From Pseudofabraea citricarpa (taxonomy: Eukaryota > Ascomycota > Leotiomycetes > Helotiales > Dermateaceae): DNA of 64,000 bases. The notes beneath the pieces were generated by a model. That model was not told where the DNA came from. It worked only from the letters and a program-made list of their open reading frames with translations, and searched no databases. The stretch covers positions 248,001 to 312,000 of the forward strand of contig JAPWGK010000019.1 of NCBI GenBank assembly GCA_029641185.1, written 5' to 3'. Shown piece by piece: positions 24,720-36,300 of this stretch. Position 1 is the first letter of the stretch; each line of letters begins with the position of its first letter. Both the position numbers and the translations under genes were made by a program.

Positions 24720-26702
24720 CGTCTGCATCTTAGGGACCCTGTGATTATAGTTCCCGTCCCGCGCTGCATTATGGGGCTTCCAGGCTGGCATCTAGTCACA
24801 CCATGTTGTTAGCTGTTGTAAACCCAAGATCTGCTGAAGGCTTCCCCAAACTTACGATCTAACACAGTGCAGAACCTCAGATGTTGGAAGGCAAGCTGGA
24901 TTATCGCAAGCAGAAGAGAAGAAAAGGAAGTCTTGTAGCACACAACGAAGCTGTCTGTCTGGATCTGTCTGATTGAGGTGATTGAGAGGTTGAAGAGAAG
25001 AAGAAAACTCGTTGATGCTTGCGCAGTTTTTAAAGGCAACTTTCGACATACTCTCTCAATCGGGAAGGCACACTTCTCTTCGACACGCTCAGATCCCAAT
25101 CACAACCATGTGACAATGAACTCAGATCATTTAATCTCTTGTCTCAATATTTAAACAGTAGAAATAAAGACAATGATAACATAACTGATGCGTCATACCA
25201 TACACAATGCCCATCGTCTATAGTTTGAGTTGTCAACCTCACGAAGTCATCTCCTTCGGTTTGCAATATCCACAGCGGCCTCAGGTACATAACATATTTA
25301 ATCGCATCCATATGTAATGTAAGACTGGGGAAGCCATCCACATACTTGAACAATGCGCAGATTTTATCATAAAGTACGCACATCTGTTTGTGTCGCTGAT
25401 ATCAAGGCAGTATGTCACCTGATGAGTCATGTGAGTATACTTGTGTTAGCTAAATGGTCATGACTTGGAATTTCATGTACTCGATGACATATGCAAGATA
25501 CGACCAAGACAAGTATAAGAAGACGGCAATATCCATGTGCCCTATATCTAAACCATGTATTTGGCAACAGCTGACACGGTAGTCAAGCATAGGCACATCC
25601 CACTTCGGCGACTTTACATCCTACGGAGTCTGCTGCTTCGGCCCTGTACCTCCACCAAGTAACTGCTACCCGCACGCAATTGGGCCACCTCGACGATCAC
25701 CCATTCTTTGGAGGATGACGTTTAAAGCCAGGTGGGTTCACTGGCATAATCCCAACGCGAAACAATCAATATAACGAAAGGCGCATCGATATAGTGAATG
25801 AAGGTTGCCAGGTTACATCATCGCACTGCACATCACCTGTCCGGAGGACCCCTGCCTGCTCTCCCTGGCCTATGGCCTATAGCCTATGAATCAAGCCAGT
25901 TGTACCCGACGTCTATGTTCGGTTCGAGATAATTCCTGTAGCACTTGAACTGTGTGGGTATATAACATAGGAACTGTTAAGCGCTAACCACTTATCATAA
26001 AACGCCAAGTTCAAGAAAAGCACTTGACAAGTAATCGATCTTCATGGTAGTCTGCTAATATACTCAGTAGCATTTGCGAGATAAAATCAATCGCGAGTAC
26101 GAGGAAAATCATTCACCAGTGCGAGGTAAGATCAAATTGCATGTGAGATTAAAGTAACAGGCTGAGCAATGTGGTCAACTGATTCGGTCTTGTTTGCAGC
26201 TTTCGCTTTATGATACCCAACTTCCTTCAATGGATTTGCACTGTTTATAATCTGGAAGTTGCTGAACATTATTCTGTGAAACAAAACTGCTTCAGTCTTC
26301 AAGAAAGAAAAAAAAAAAACACATTCATAAGAATCTGACTTGTAAAACCATCAAATCTGGATGAAGATCCAGCTATCTAGATGTCATCTAGTGAAGCCTT
26401 CCATGGTCTCATTTCCTCCTCCCCCAACCCCCCATTGTCCATTAGCCTTTCCCCATGCATGGATATATTAAGAAGCTCAAAGAGAAGGAGAAAAACACCA
26501 AAACACACTAGTCCGCACCGAAAAGGAAAGAAGAAAAAAAAAGAGCATAACACACTACACCAATCCAGCCCCCAAAACCGTTATAACCCCAAACCTAGGC
26601 CTGTAAGAAAAGAAAATCAAACCCCCTCCCGAGTCATACTCCAAAGAGAGGATGAACCAACTCCACCCAAAAACTAAACGTCCCACCAGAGAAGAAGAAG
26701 AT
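24720..26702. other. Intergenic region
   Basis: The proximal part (24720-25140) looks like the spliced 5' leader of the minus-strand orphan gene. A segment at about 25409-25470 is shared with 28884-28970. The rest up to 26702 shows no gene; the end is the 3' flank of the phosphodiesterase gene. Confidence 0.5.
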
Positions 26703-28372
26703 TCACAAATACAAAGACTGTCCGACCCTCGAGATGATAAACTCACAACCCAAGTTCATGTCGGCCTCGTACTCGTTCAGCTGCCTGAGAATTGTATCAC
26801 CTTCAGCAGGTCCATCGTCCATCCTACCCTTGACGTGCACGATGACGATCTTGAGGCCACGGAGCGGTTTCTCCACGTAGTGCAAGGGGATCGGCGGGTG
26901 CGTGACCTGGAGATCGGTATCAGGCGGTTGTGAGAGAGGGCTGACGGGGGCGCTCCTCATGGATGGCACGGGTGAGCCTCCGAGGCGAGGCGATCGACGA
27001 CGGAACGATGGCTCCATCAGCATACTCCCGTTACTCGCCCGTTTGCGCTTCCTGAGCTTTGAGTCTGGCGAGCCTGTTTTATAGGCGGCCACCTCGGTGG
27101 CTAGGGCACTCAGCTCGACGGCAAGATGGCGAGGCGCCATGTGTCCGAACAAGATTGAGTCATCGCGGGAGTCATCGTACGAGCATTCTATGAAGATCGC
27201 TCCCAGCTGCCCGGCTGCGATCTTCGGCGCTGCATCTACCCAGATCCGTCGGTTTCGCGGGTCTAGTGATAGAGAATCGGGCTCGACGTCGCCGAATATC
27301 AACACTTCGTGTCCCGTAGCGATGTCACGGATGAAATGGGCAGAGCTCTCGTAGACGCACTTTTCTTCCCGCTGCTCGACAACTTGATATACGCTCCCCG
27401 AAGTAAAATTCACCCCTGATCCGACTCGAGCTCGTGGGTAAGTGCTGGATGATTCTCGCGACATGGACCGTCGCATAGGTGAGGCTTCTGATTGTGAGGC
27501 AGCGACTCCGTCCAGATTCCCGGGTGGTGGATGTACACTCGCGTTTGAACCTCGATGACTGTGCCTTTCAATACAATGGCCATGACTGATCCCCCATGTC
27601 TTGACAGTCAGGCCCTCGCAAAGTTCCAGGTAACCCTCATCAACCGCGGGGGAACCACCATCCACCAGACGCATATAAGTCACCAAACCGGCACCATTAT
27701 TCTCATCCGACAAGTTGGGCCAGATGATGTTGTTGAATATATGAGTTTTGAATGCAAAAATGGTAGCGGGTAAACCAGCTAAGCGTTTCGGACGAGCTCC
27801 TGACAAGGAAGCCGTGTTGACGACAAAACCACTGATGTGATCCAGATGCGGGTGGGTAATGAGATAGGTATCGACCAGAGTGCCCGTGATATATGCAGCG
27901 TTTGCATCGGCCGAAGAGTGAGGTATTTCCAGGCCTTCGAATGGCCCTCTGGTCACCTTGGCGGGCCGGGCATCGTCTTCCGGTAAATGTGCTTCCAGGA
28001 TCCTAGAGATGGAGGCCAATTGAACTCCCGCATCGACTGCCAACACGGATCCCTTGGTCCACTGGAGCGCCGTCGACCGTACAAGAAAGGCTGTCGTGTT
28101 ATCCTCTCTCGGGCCTCCCCCAGAACCCTAACTTTCTGGTCAGCATGCTGAGACACATGACAATGAGCGCACGTGACACGGCCCTCGAATCATGAGCCTG
28201 GCTTTCGAGGACCAGATGGAAGCACCATAGCACCGCCATAGCCAGACCCTGGAACAGGTCATAAATGCATGGCCGGGTCGGCAACAGGTGAGAAATAAGA
28301 AGAGGATGAATGCATGGAAGCTCGACTTACCAATACGATTACCTGCAGTGCAGGTGCGTTGCCATGCACCAT
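26703..28372 (-). CDS. PDE1: Class II (PDE1-type) cAMP phosphodiesterase
   Basis: Hydrolyses 3',5'-cyclic AMP to 5'-AMP and so damps the cAMP/PKA pathway that controls growth, development and, in plant-associated fungi, infection. Two exons, 28372-28331 and 28127-26703, give 488 residues. Joining them yields ALQVIVLGSGGGPREDN, the conserved N-terminal strand and glycine loop, which confirms the splice and the start. The metal-binding class II signature THPHLDHISGF lies near residues 100-111, followed by the metallo-beta-lactamase-like fold (FNNIIWPNLSDE, FIRDIATGHEVLIFGDVEP, AIFIECSYDDS). A Ser/Arg-rich insert lies in the middle of the protein and a second, Arg/Ser/Pro-rich one in the C-terminal half (RKRKRASNGS, RRSPRLGGSPVPS). 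The intron of 203 nt is long for this window. It is a conserved gene surrounded by orphan genes and transposon relics. Confidence 0.92.
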
Positions 28373-29457
28373 CGAAGGCGACACGTTCCCCAGATCTGTA
28401 TGCTTGCTTGCTTGCCCACCTCTCTCCCTCTCTCTCTCTCTCCCTCAGTCAATGCACTCAGCCGGCCGTCTTTCCGTTTCCCAACGTGTGCAGGGCCCTT
28501 AACACGCACCTATTCCCGGCCCAAAAACCCCAGAATCCAAAGAATCGTATGTTTGAGGAGGTGTGCTGTGCGGTGCTGATGCTTACACTCTGCATCTGGC
28601 CGATACAAACAAACAATGTCTTGGGAATCTGTCTCCCTCTCCCCTTCGCTCTTGGCGGAAGGAGCTGCAGGCTGGAACTGGAACTGCACCTGGCTTCCAC
28701 GTGATCACGCTGTCCCGATTGCGGATGTCGGATGTTGTGGCCGTAGGAATGCTGTACGCATGGCTGCCCTTTATTATTCTATTGTGCTACATTCTTGGTA
28801 CATGATCATCACTTGCAGCAAGTTCTGGCATTGTATAGGTAGCAAAGGGAGATCTAGATCTTTCTAACCCTCATCAGCAACAAGTATGTCACCTGATGAG
28901 TCATGTGAGCACACTTGCTTCGAGTGCAAAGGTGCAAGCCAAGAGACATTGTGGTAGCTAAATGGTCATAGCTTCCCAGACTTCAAGATTGAACTTCATG
29001 GCGACATTGCATTAGGCACCAACCACCCGTCATTGATTGCAATTACAGTTGTAGTTGCAGTTGTAGTTATAGTTGCAGTTGCAGTTGCAGTTGCAGTTGC
29101 AGTTGCAGTTGCAGTTGTGAGAGAAGTAGTGGACAAGGAATAGACCCTTGACCGTGGTGTTTTCAAGTCCAAACAGATGGCGATAAAGTGCTGAGGAATT
29201 CCATCGCAGGTGCGAGACAGGTACCGTGGGACTTGCTTCAGATGTCATCAAGCAAGCTCGTGGGCGAGTGAGCTCTTGCCCTTCGTTCTCTTTCTGCTAC
29301 GCCAGTCACACACGCTTGCCAAGATAAGTACCTTGCGCCCTTCCCAACGTTCTGCTTCTTCCATCTTCATCCTTCTTCGTCTCTCTCCATCTTCATCTCT
29401 CTCCATCTTCATCTTCACCTTTATCATCCTCAACTCTGCGGAGGTGTTGAAATCCAC
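28373..29457. other. Divergent intergenic region
   Basis: The promoter of the minus-strand phosphodiesterase and that of the plus-strand orphan gene lie here. It holds a segment shared with 25409-25470 (see findings) and a hexanucleotide repeat. Frames near 28310-28800 have no protein-like features. Confidence 0.55.
29047..29117. repeat. Hexanucleotide (GTTGCA)n repeat
   Basis: About twelve units of GTTGCA with GTTGTA and GTTATA variants, about 340 bp before the start of an orphan gene. Confidence 0.93.
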
Positions 29458-30256
29458 ATGTCTACGACTTCTTCAACATATACAGTGAAGGATTATCTGT
29501 TCCCCAGAGACGGAACAAAGGTGTGTTGAATCACCATACCACCCTTATGATTAACAACCTATAACTGATTCGTTTGATAGTCAACCTTGTCACATTTGTG
29601 CCATCGAGGTAGTCTTTGTCCTGACCCAGAACATTGTGTCTTTGAATCTGCCGGAAAGAATGCTAGAAGATCCGATTATCAACTTCAGAGTCAGAAATAC
29701 ACGTTAAGTTGAGCCTTCTCCGAATACTAACAGAGCTGACTGTCAATTGCAGAGTCAGAAATCCTGACCTTCTCCGAATTCTGCACATCACGCAATCCTC
29801 CATGCAAAATGTGGCTCGCCGCACAGGGGGCGTTTGAGGTTGTCATAACATCGTACATGGTGTTGAACCGTCTTGAAGAGTTCAGCCAAGACGTCGAGGA
29901 ACATGGTGACATCCACGACTTACAGAGGCTGAGAGATTTCCGTTACCCAACTCTGGTTATCCATCCTGAACTACCACAGTAAGCCGAACTCCTAATACCA
30001 CTTGCTTGTACTGACTGGTAAGATCCAACCAGGATGTTGTTCTCCGAACAGATACACGCCAAAAGACTGGCTGTGTCGCTTCCATGGGGCATTGTCTGCA
30101 ACAATTGGGAGACTTGATAAAACTTTACGGCGTCATACGAAGATGAATGACGAGAATCCGTATAGCATAGATGAGCTTTTGGGTGTTGTCAAACGAACCC
30201 CCATGCTACCTGAACCTCCCTTCGACACTGCTGTTACGCCCTGGTGTGGGATTTAG
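29458..30256 (+). CDS. Orphan protein, 173 residues, function unknown
   Basis: No family is recognised. The model has exons 29458-29520, 29581-29608, 29753-29978 and 30052-30256, closing in frame at TAG. It gives a soluble protein without signal peptide or membrane segment, starting MSTTSSTYTVKDYLFPRDGT, with a helical, Leu/Glu-rich middle (MVLNRLEEFSQDVEEH) and a basic stretch (TPKDWLCRFHGALS, RRHTKMND). The third exon is preceded by a locally duplicated block (GAGTCAGAAAT at about 29687 and 29754), which offers an alternative acceptor. The 3' end is uncertain: another frame from about 30235 to 30400 also looks protein-like (YLARYNATLHWLIKHVLTHA) and could be joined by an intron with a donor near 30159 and an acceptor near 30265. 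Confidence 0.45.
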
Positions 30257-31304
30257 GGATTTACAGGGCTTGCGAAGGCAAGCAATACCTGGCGAGATAC
30301 AATGCCACCTTGCATTGGTTAATCAAACATGTTCTCACTCATGCGGGTGGATGTACCAAACAGGAGCGAATGGATGGATTATCTGCGTCAGGTGTTTGAC
30401 GCCGGATCTTGATCGAGGCTCTGCATGGTAGCGTGGAACAGTGTGGATAGTATTATACTAGCTAATATGAGTGTTGAGATTGAACGGATCTTTCAGATCC
30501 TCACCCTGCTTCAGCAGCTTATTTGTAAGGCCACTGTTGTCAGAAATCCCACTGTTGTCAGAAGCTTCTTGACTGTCATCTATTATGTCGGGTTTTGTAT
30601 GGCTGCCTGGAGGGTCTACTTCAACAGACATACATACGTCTCTGCCAGAACACACCGATTGAACGAAGTATGTTAAGGTCTCGAAGCCTAAGCAGGCAAC
30701 ATACAAAGCCGCCATCGGGAAGGAGGTCAACAACACACATGTCATCTGGGACCTGTGTCGATTCGTCGAGCGCCGTTATCCTGCCCATGTCGCTGCCCGT
30801 GTAGCTGTCGTCTTCAATGATAGCTGTATCTACCACCAGTGCCCCATAATCGATCCTGCCCACCTCACAATAAAGATAGATACCACTTGCCAACAGATCA
30901 TGTGAACCGCAGGTACTATGGAACTGAAAAGGGTGATGAGAGGCAGGCAAGAATACAACTGCCCCTGTCCTCTGCCCATAACTGTGATGAAGTGATAAAG
31001 TAATAAAGTCACAGTAAGTCTCCCTATCGATTACATCTTCTAACCATTGACCTGCGTAACTCTCGTGTGGAATCACATTGCAACTGCGTCATGATCAGCT
31101 GGCCACTTCCTTCTGATGTTCAATCGATTCTGCCCACCGTCGGTCAGCTCATGGGCTCTTGCCCTTCGTTCCCTTCGTTCCCTTTCCACCCGCGCCCGCA
31201 CCCGCACCCTCGCTCGACGTTGGTCCTTCTGTATTTGATAACCGAGCACAGACTTTGTCAACATAAATTCCTCGCCCGCCCCCAACAATCTGCTGTTCTT
31301 CATC

Positions 31305-31337
31305 CTCTTCTTCTTCTTCTTCTTCTTCTTCTTCTTC
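31305..31337. repeat. (CTT)n trinucleotide repeat
   Basis: Eleven CTT/TTC units in a row upstream of an orphan gene. Confidence 0.93.
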
Positions 31338-31723
31338 ATCTGCTTCGGCCGCCTTAGCCAATCGTGTCGTATTCTGTGGTAACCTTCCCCAGATCCCATA
31401 TCTGCCCTATCTTTTTCTTCGCCCGACTTAGCTGACGCCTCAGTTTCAATTCCGCGTTGTGTCTACTGCTGTGGAAACCTTCCGATTGCGCGTTGTGTGT
31501 GCTGGTGTGGAAGCCTTCCCCATACGGTATGTATCCCTCTACTTTTTCTTCTGCTTCGCCCGACCCAGCTGACACCTCAGTTTCAACTCTGCGTTGTGTC
31601 TGCTGCTGTGGAAGCCTTCCCCAGATCTCATGTTTATCCCATCTTCTTGTCCTTCTTCACCTGCTTCTGTCACCTCCACCTGCTCTGTTGTTGGTAGCCT
31701 TCCCCAGATCTCATGTTTGTCCC

Positions 31724-31760
31724 ATCTTCTTCTTCTTCTTCTTCTTCTTCTTCTTCTTCC
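31724..31760. repeat. (CTT)n trinucleotide repeat, second tract
   Basis: About twelve CTT/TTC units directly upstream of the orphan gene at 31849, probably in its 5' leader. Confidence 0.93.
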
Positions 31761-31848
31761 TCCTTTCTGTCATCTCCACACAGTTTTCACCTCTACCTTA
31801 ACCTCAACTTGTGTCAGCTATATTGCTAATGCTCACGACAGACCGATC

Positions 31849-32581
31849 ATGCCTCGCTCTCGTGGTCGCCTGACCAATTACACCTTCTTCACACGCGAGG
31901 AAGAGTTTATGATTGCCGATGAATACATTGGTCGATGTGAAGCGATCATCGATGTATTGAGGACGAGAGGTCGCGATACATCTGTTTACGGTATGTTCAT
32001 TTATGATCCGATTTTTGCAACATACTAATATTTCGTCAGTGCACCTTTTATATAAATGGAACAGATGCCGAGATGCCCTTGTCCGCCGACCGATAATGGA
32101 CAGCACAGTTCCAGTTGTTTCACAGTTCAGAAATCGCAGAGAAGAAAAGCGGGCTGCCAGTCAGTTAGATCGAGAATTTGTTCGAACTACTGAACGCATG
32201 CTTCACGAGATTGGACATCATAACCCTGGGGGACCTATCGGAATGATGTACGCCCCCTCATATGGCGCCCGCCCCGGCCCAATTCAAATTGACGGCCAGT
32301 ACGCCACTCCGTACTATAGTCCCTATATGAGAGACCCTCGACATCGAGATACGCCTGATCACTTGTCTGCACATCAAGCCAGCGACATTTCAGACGGTCA
32401 TTCTACCCACCTCTCGGAGAATGAGCAAGACCTCCCTTTCAACAACCACCGTCGAGATATGTCTGATCACTTGTCTGCACATCAAGCCAGCGATACTTCA
32501 GAAGGTCATCCTGCCAACCTCTCTAGGAATGACCAAGCCGATCATCCTAACGGCTATTCCAGCGACAGACGTGGAGATTGA
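31849..32581 (+). CDS. Orphan protein with C-terminal tandem repeat, 227 residues
   Basis: No family is recognised. Exons 31849-31990 and 32040-32581, with a clean GT-AG intron containing ACTAAT, give 227 residues. The N-terminus is MPRSRGRLTNYTFFTREEEF and the middle is basic and helical (RRPIMDSTV, FRNRREEKRAASQLDREFVR), followed by a Gly/Pro/Tyr-rich stretch. The C-terminus holds two copies of a unit of about 38 residues carrying DHLSAHQASD, then SEGH or SDGH, then an Asn/Asp-rich end. There is no signal peptide or membrane segment. Just past the stop, the GC-rich block at 32594 repeats one inside this gene (32264) and two in the minus-strand orphan gene at 23825-24719, suggesting the two genes share ancestry or have exchanged sequence. 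Confidence 0.62.
32264..32279. repeat. GC-rich 16-mer shared between two orphan loci
   Basis: GGCGCCCGCCCCGGCC occurs here, at 32594-32609, inverted at 24266-24281, and inverted with one mismatch at 23915-23930. Surrounding DNA is not GC-rich, so chance repetition is unlikely. Confidence 0.85.
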
Positions 32582-33308
32582 AACCCTTCTTCCGGCGCCC
32601 GCCCCGGCCTGGTCCTAGCGGGTGAAGAAGTACTTGTGTTCGCCAATGAAGTAAGAAGGTGGATTGTTATTTTTCAATTGTCAAATGCTCTAGTCGGTGG
32701 GATGGCTTGATGGGGAGGATTTTTGAAACCATGTTAGATATTGCATTGCTTCGTCAGGTAACTTCGATCATGACAAAGATCAGTTGTTTATATCCTTTAA
32801 ATGCGATTTCTATGGTTATTATAAAAGCATATGATGATTGTCAAAATTATGAATATTATCACGCAATTTGATGATTAAAAAGCATACGATCATTATGCGC
32901 ATTATACTCATCCTATGCATTTCAATAACGTACAAATACTACGTCATCTTGATCATTGTAAAGCATATCAGGATCGTAAGTTATGCCGCACAGAAAATTA
33001 ATAATGGAACTCACCTTGCACATATAATATTCAAAGTCCTTCCAATTTGTTGTAATGCTAATGTGTATTTCAAGTGTTGCTTAAATTTGAAACGAAATTA
33101 TATAGTGATGCACTATCAAAGTAGCCATTTTGAAAAATTAAATAAGATAATAGATATTAAGTGAAGCCTTGGGACAAATGAAAGATATAGTGGCGCTCAC
33201 AGATAGCATATAGGTGTTACTAAAGAAACAAAGAAAAAAGGAGCTCCAATCAGAATTATCCTTGATGCTCGCTAAGTCGAGCTAAGCGACGTCACATCAA
33301 GGTGGAGC
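32582..33308. other. Intergenic, AT-rich, between convergent genes
   Basis: The 3' flanks of the orphan gene and of the giant minus-strand gene meet here. The sequence is AT-rich with no coding signal. Its right end contains the hairpin at 33241-33310. Confidence 0.55.
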
Positions 33309-33310
33309 TC
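33241..33310. terminator. Multi-arm hairpin overlapping the stop codon of the giant gene
   Basis: GAGCTCCA (33241-33248) pairs with TGGAGCTC (33303-33310), and CCTTGATG (33260-33267) pairs with CATCAAGG (33295-33302). A small inner arm TCGCT/AGCGA lies at 33269-33273 and 33285-33289. On the minus strand it begins within the TGA stop codon, so it would form in the 3' UTR of the giant mRNA. A role in 3' processing or mRNA stability is only a possibility. Confidence 0.55.
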
Positions 33311-36300
33311 AACCGCCGAGGCGAATGCTGGCACTGGCGCTCAGGCTAAGAAGAGGAATTGAACCACTCAAAGCGTTGCATACCAAGTTGTTATTCAGGC
33401 AAGCAAGTATGTCTGAGCCCGTTGCGAGATTGGTGACGGTGTTAAGAAGGCCGCAAGTGGTGGCGAGAACTGTTCCGACCAGAGGTCCAAGTTGAGCTAT
33501 GCAGATGGGTAGCTGTGCAGCGAGAACCGTTCCAACAGAAGCTTGGATACCGAGACAGGATTGTGGTAAGGACTGCACGCAGCTGCTAGACCCTACTCGA
33601 CAAGTGACTTGTGAGATTGATGGCACCACCGCAGGCAGTCCGAGTGTGTTGGTCAAGCAGCCAAGTATGTTTGTGCGTGCCGAAATTAGATCATTGCTGA
33701 GAAGGCCTTGAGCAAGAGAAGTGGTAAATGTCGTGATGCACGTTGTTGCTTGCACGGTGAAAGGTCCAAGTTTCGAAACACATTGGAGCAGGTCTGCGTT
33801 GAGATCCAGCGACCCGCTACCCAATCCCAAGTTGATGCAGTTTTGCGGCAATGCTGAAATGCATGTGCTACCGATCTTGCCTTGGATACAGGAAATGATC
33901 TTGTTGCCACTTGAAGTAAGTAGTCCGGTCACAAGATCGGGTATGCAGCTTGCTACCGATGGGATGAGTCCGTTGCCGTTCACACCGCCAAGAGCATCAG
34001 TGCAGAGATTGATCAGGGCCCCATTCAGAGCGCTTCCAAGGACGCCTGATAATTGAAGACATTGCTGTGGAAGAGATGTAGCGCAGGCAGGCCTAGCGCT
34101 AGTTGTTGTTGGTTGAACAGTGACGCAAGCCGAAACAACGGCAGTTGATTGAGTAGTGGTAGGAGAGATGCTGGCGGGGACGTTCACGAAAACTGTACCA
34201 AGTGTTCCACCTGATCCTGACGGCTGGAGAGTTTGAGTAGTCGTTTGAGAGGCCCCAGAGATAGTGTTAACGCGAGTTATGGTTGTATAAGGTCCCGTGA
34301 ATTGTGCGGCGCTTGGCATCGCTGAAGGAATGTCTACGATGACAGTACCAATATTTCCTGCGAACCCTGGCTGGAAAGTTTGGGTGACTGTTTGGGAAGC
34401 TCCGGAGATAGGGTTAACACGAGTGATAGTTGTATAAGGTCCCGTGAACTGTGTTGGACTCGGGATTGCAGATGGAATATCAATGAGAACCGTACCAACG
34501 TTTCCTGCGGACCCTGGCTGCAGCGTCTGAGTGATTGTCTGGACAGCTCCGGAGATGGGATTAACACGAGTGATAGTTGTGTAAGGTCCTGTAAACTGTG
34601 CTGTGCTTAAGCTTACAGATGGAATATCTATGAAGACCGTACCGATGCTCCCTGCGGATCCAGGCTGGAATGTCTGGGTGATTGTCTGGACGGCTCCGGA
34701 GATAGAATTGACACGAGTGATGGTTGTATACGGTCCTGTAAACTGTACCGTACTTGGGCTTGCAGATGGAATATCTATAAGGACCGTACCAACTGTTCCT
34801 GCAGACCCTGGCTGCAAGGTCTGAGTGATCGTTTGTAAAATTCCAGAGATTGGATTAACACGAGTTATCGTTGTATAAGGACCACTAAACTGAGCCGCAT
34901 TTACATCTAGAATTGTAGTTGGAACACCGACAATAATTGTACCAATGTTTCCCTGCGAGATGGGCTGAATCGTTCGAGTGATTAAGGAAGCCCCGCTACT
35001 GGTAAGGAACTCGGTTATCGTCACATATACTATAGGTAAGGAAACCGAACTGAGGGTCGCAACTGTGGTAGGGACAGCTATGATGACACTTCCCAAGCTA
35101 TTCCCTGACGCTGGTTGAATAGTTTGAGTCGACAGAACTGCACCAATGTCCGTAACAAACCGAGTTACCGTCAAGTAGCTCAAGATTGGTGTGACAGAAG
35201 GGAGGACACCGACGATCACGGTCCCAACATTGCTTCCTGGCTGCAGCAGCGTTTGGATAGATGGGGAAGCTCCGTTGCTAGGAATGGTTGAAGTAATAGT
35301 AATGTAAGACGTGGGGATGGCAGGTGTTGCGATGCTTAAGGTGCTAGTAACTAGGACATCGACAACAACCAAGCCCATACTACTACCTGCGCTTGGCTGA
35401 ATTGTCCTGGTAGTTGCCGAAGCTCCAATATCCGAGACAAATCTAGTGCTTGTAGAGTAAGGCCCGGTGAACAGGCCTGGTAAAGCAGGAGTTTGGGCAA
35501 CGGCCGAAGCAATGAGGATAAACACGGTGCCCAATCCATTGGTAGCCGTTGGCAGGAGTGTACTCGTCAACGTCCCTATAGCTCCACTACTGGTAACATA
35601 TCTAGTGACAGTTGTATATGGACCAGCAAAACTTGGAATTGCTGTTAATTGAATCGGAGGAAGTCCGATACTCACGCTCATACTCGCGCTGATGCTTGCG
35701 CTGACGCTTGCACTGAGGCTAACACTTATGGTATCATCAGGGCAGAAAAAGTTGGAATTCAAGCAAGCCAGAACATCGGAACCAAGTGTCGTACTAGTTA
35801 TAGTGTTTACCACACCACATGTTGTAGACACGAGAGCGCCGACAACGGGGCCGAGTCGTAAGGTGCAGAGCGGTAGTTGAAGTTGAAGGACGTTACCGAC
35901 TGAACCAGCCAAATCAAGACATGCCGTTGGTAATGAGGGCACGCAACTTCTAGCTCCGACTGTGCATGTGAGTTGTGAGACTGCTGGTTGCAGGCCAAGT
36001 GTTGTCAACAAGCAGTTGACAATGTTTGCGCGGCCGGTCGTTGCAAGCGAGAGAACGTTTGAAGTCAGACAAGTTGCAGCCTGTACTGTGAAAGGTCCTA
36101 GCTGTGCCAGACACAAAGGTAAATTAATATCGGTATCAAGTGATCCACTTCCTAGTCCGAGGGCAATACATTCCGAGGGCAAAGCTGTAATGCATGTGTT
36201 ACCAAGTTTTCCAGCAATGCACTGGGCAATATCAAATCTGGCATCTAGAGCATTGAAAACACTTGGTAGACACGACGCGACTTGGGGAAGAGCATTTGGT

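Larger units (their letters stand above)
30257..31848. other. Region between two orphan genes, with repeats
   Basis: Frame at about 30235-30400 may be a further exon of the gene starting at 29458. A 151-codon minus-strand frame (30621-31076) has fairly protein-like composition but no recognisable domain or clear start. From 31440 to 31720 there are degenerate copies of a block containing GCGTTGTGTCTGCTGCTGTG and GGAAGCCTTCCCCAGATCTC. The rest is CT-rich, probably the leader of the gene at 31849. Confidence 0.4.

Noticed and set aside
30621..31076. 151-codon minus-strand frame
   Set aside because: Composition is fairly protein-like, but there is no domain, no good start and no splice partner; kept only as a note in the intergenic entry.
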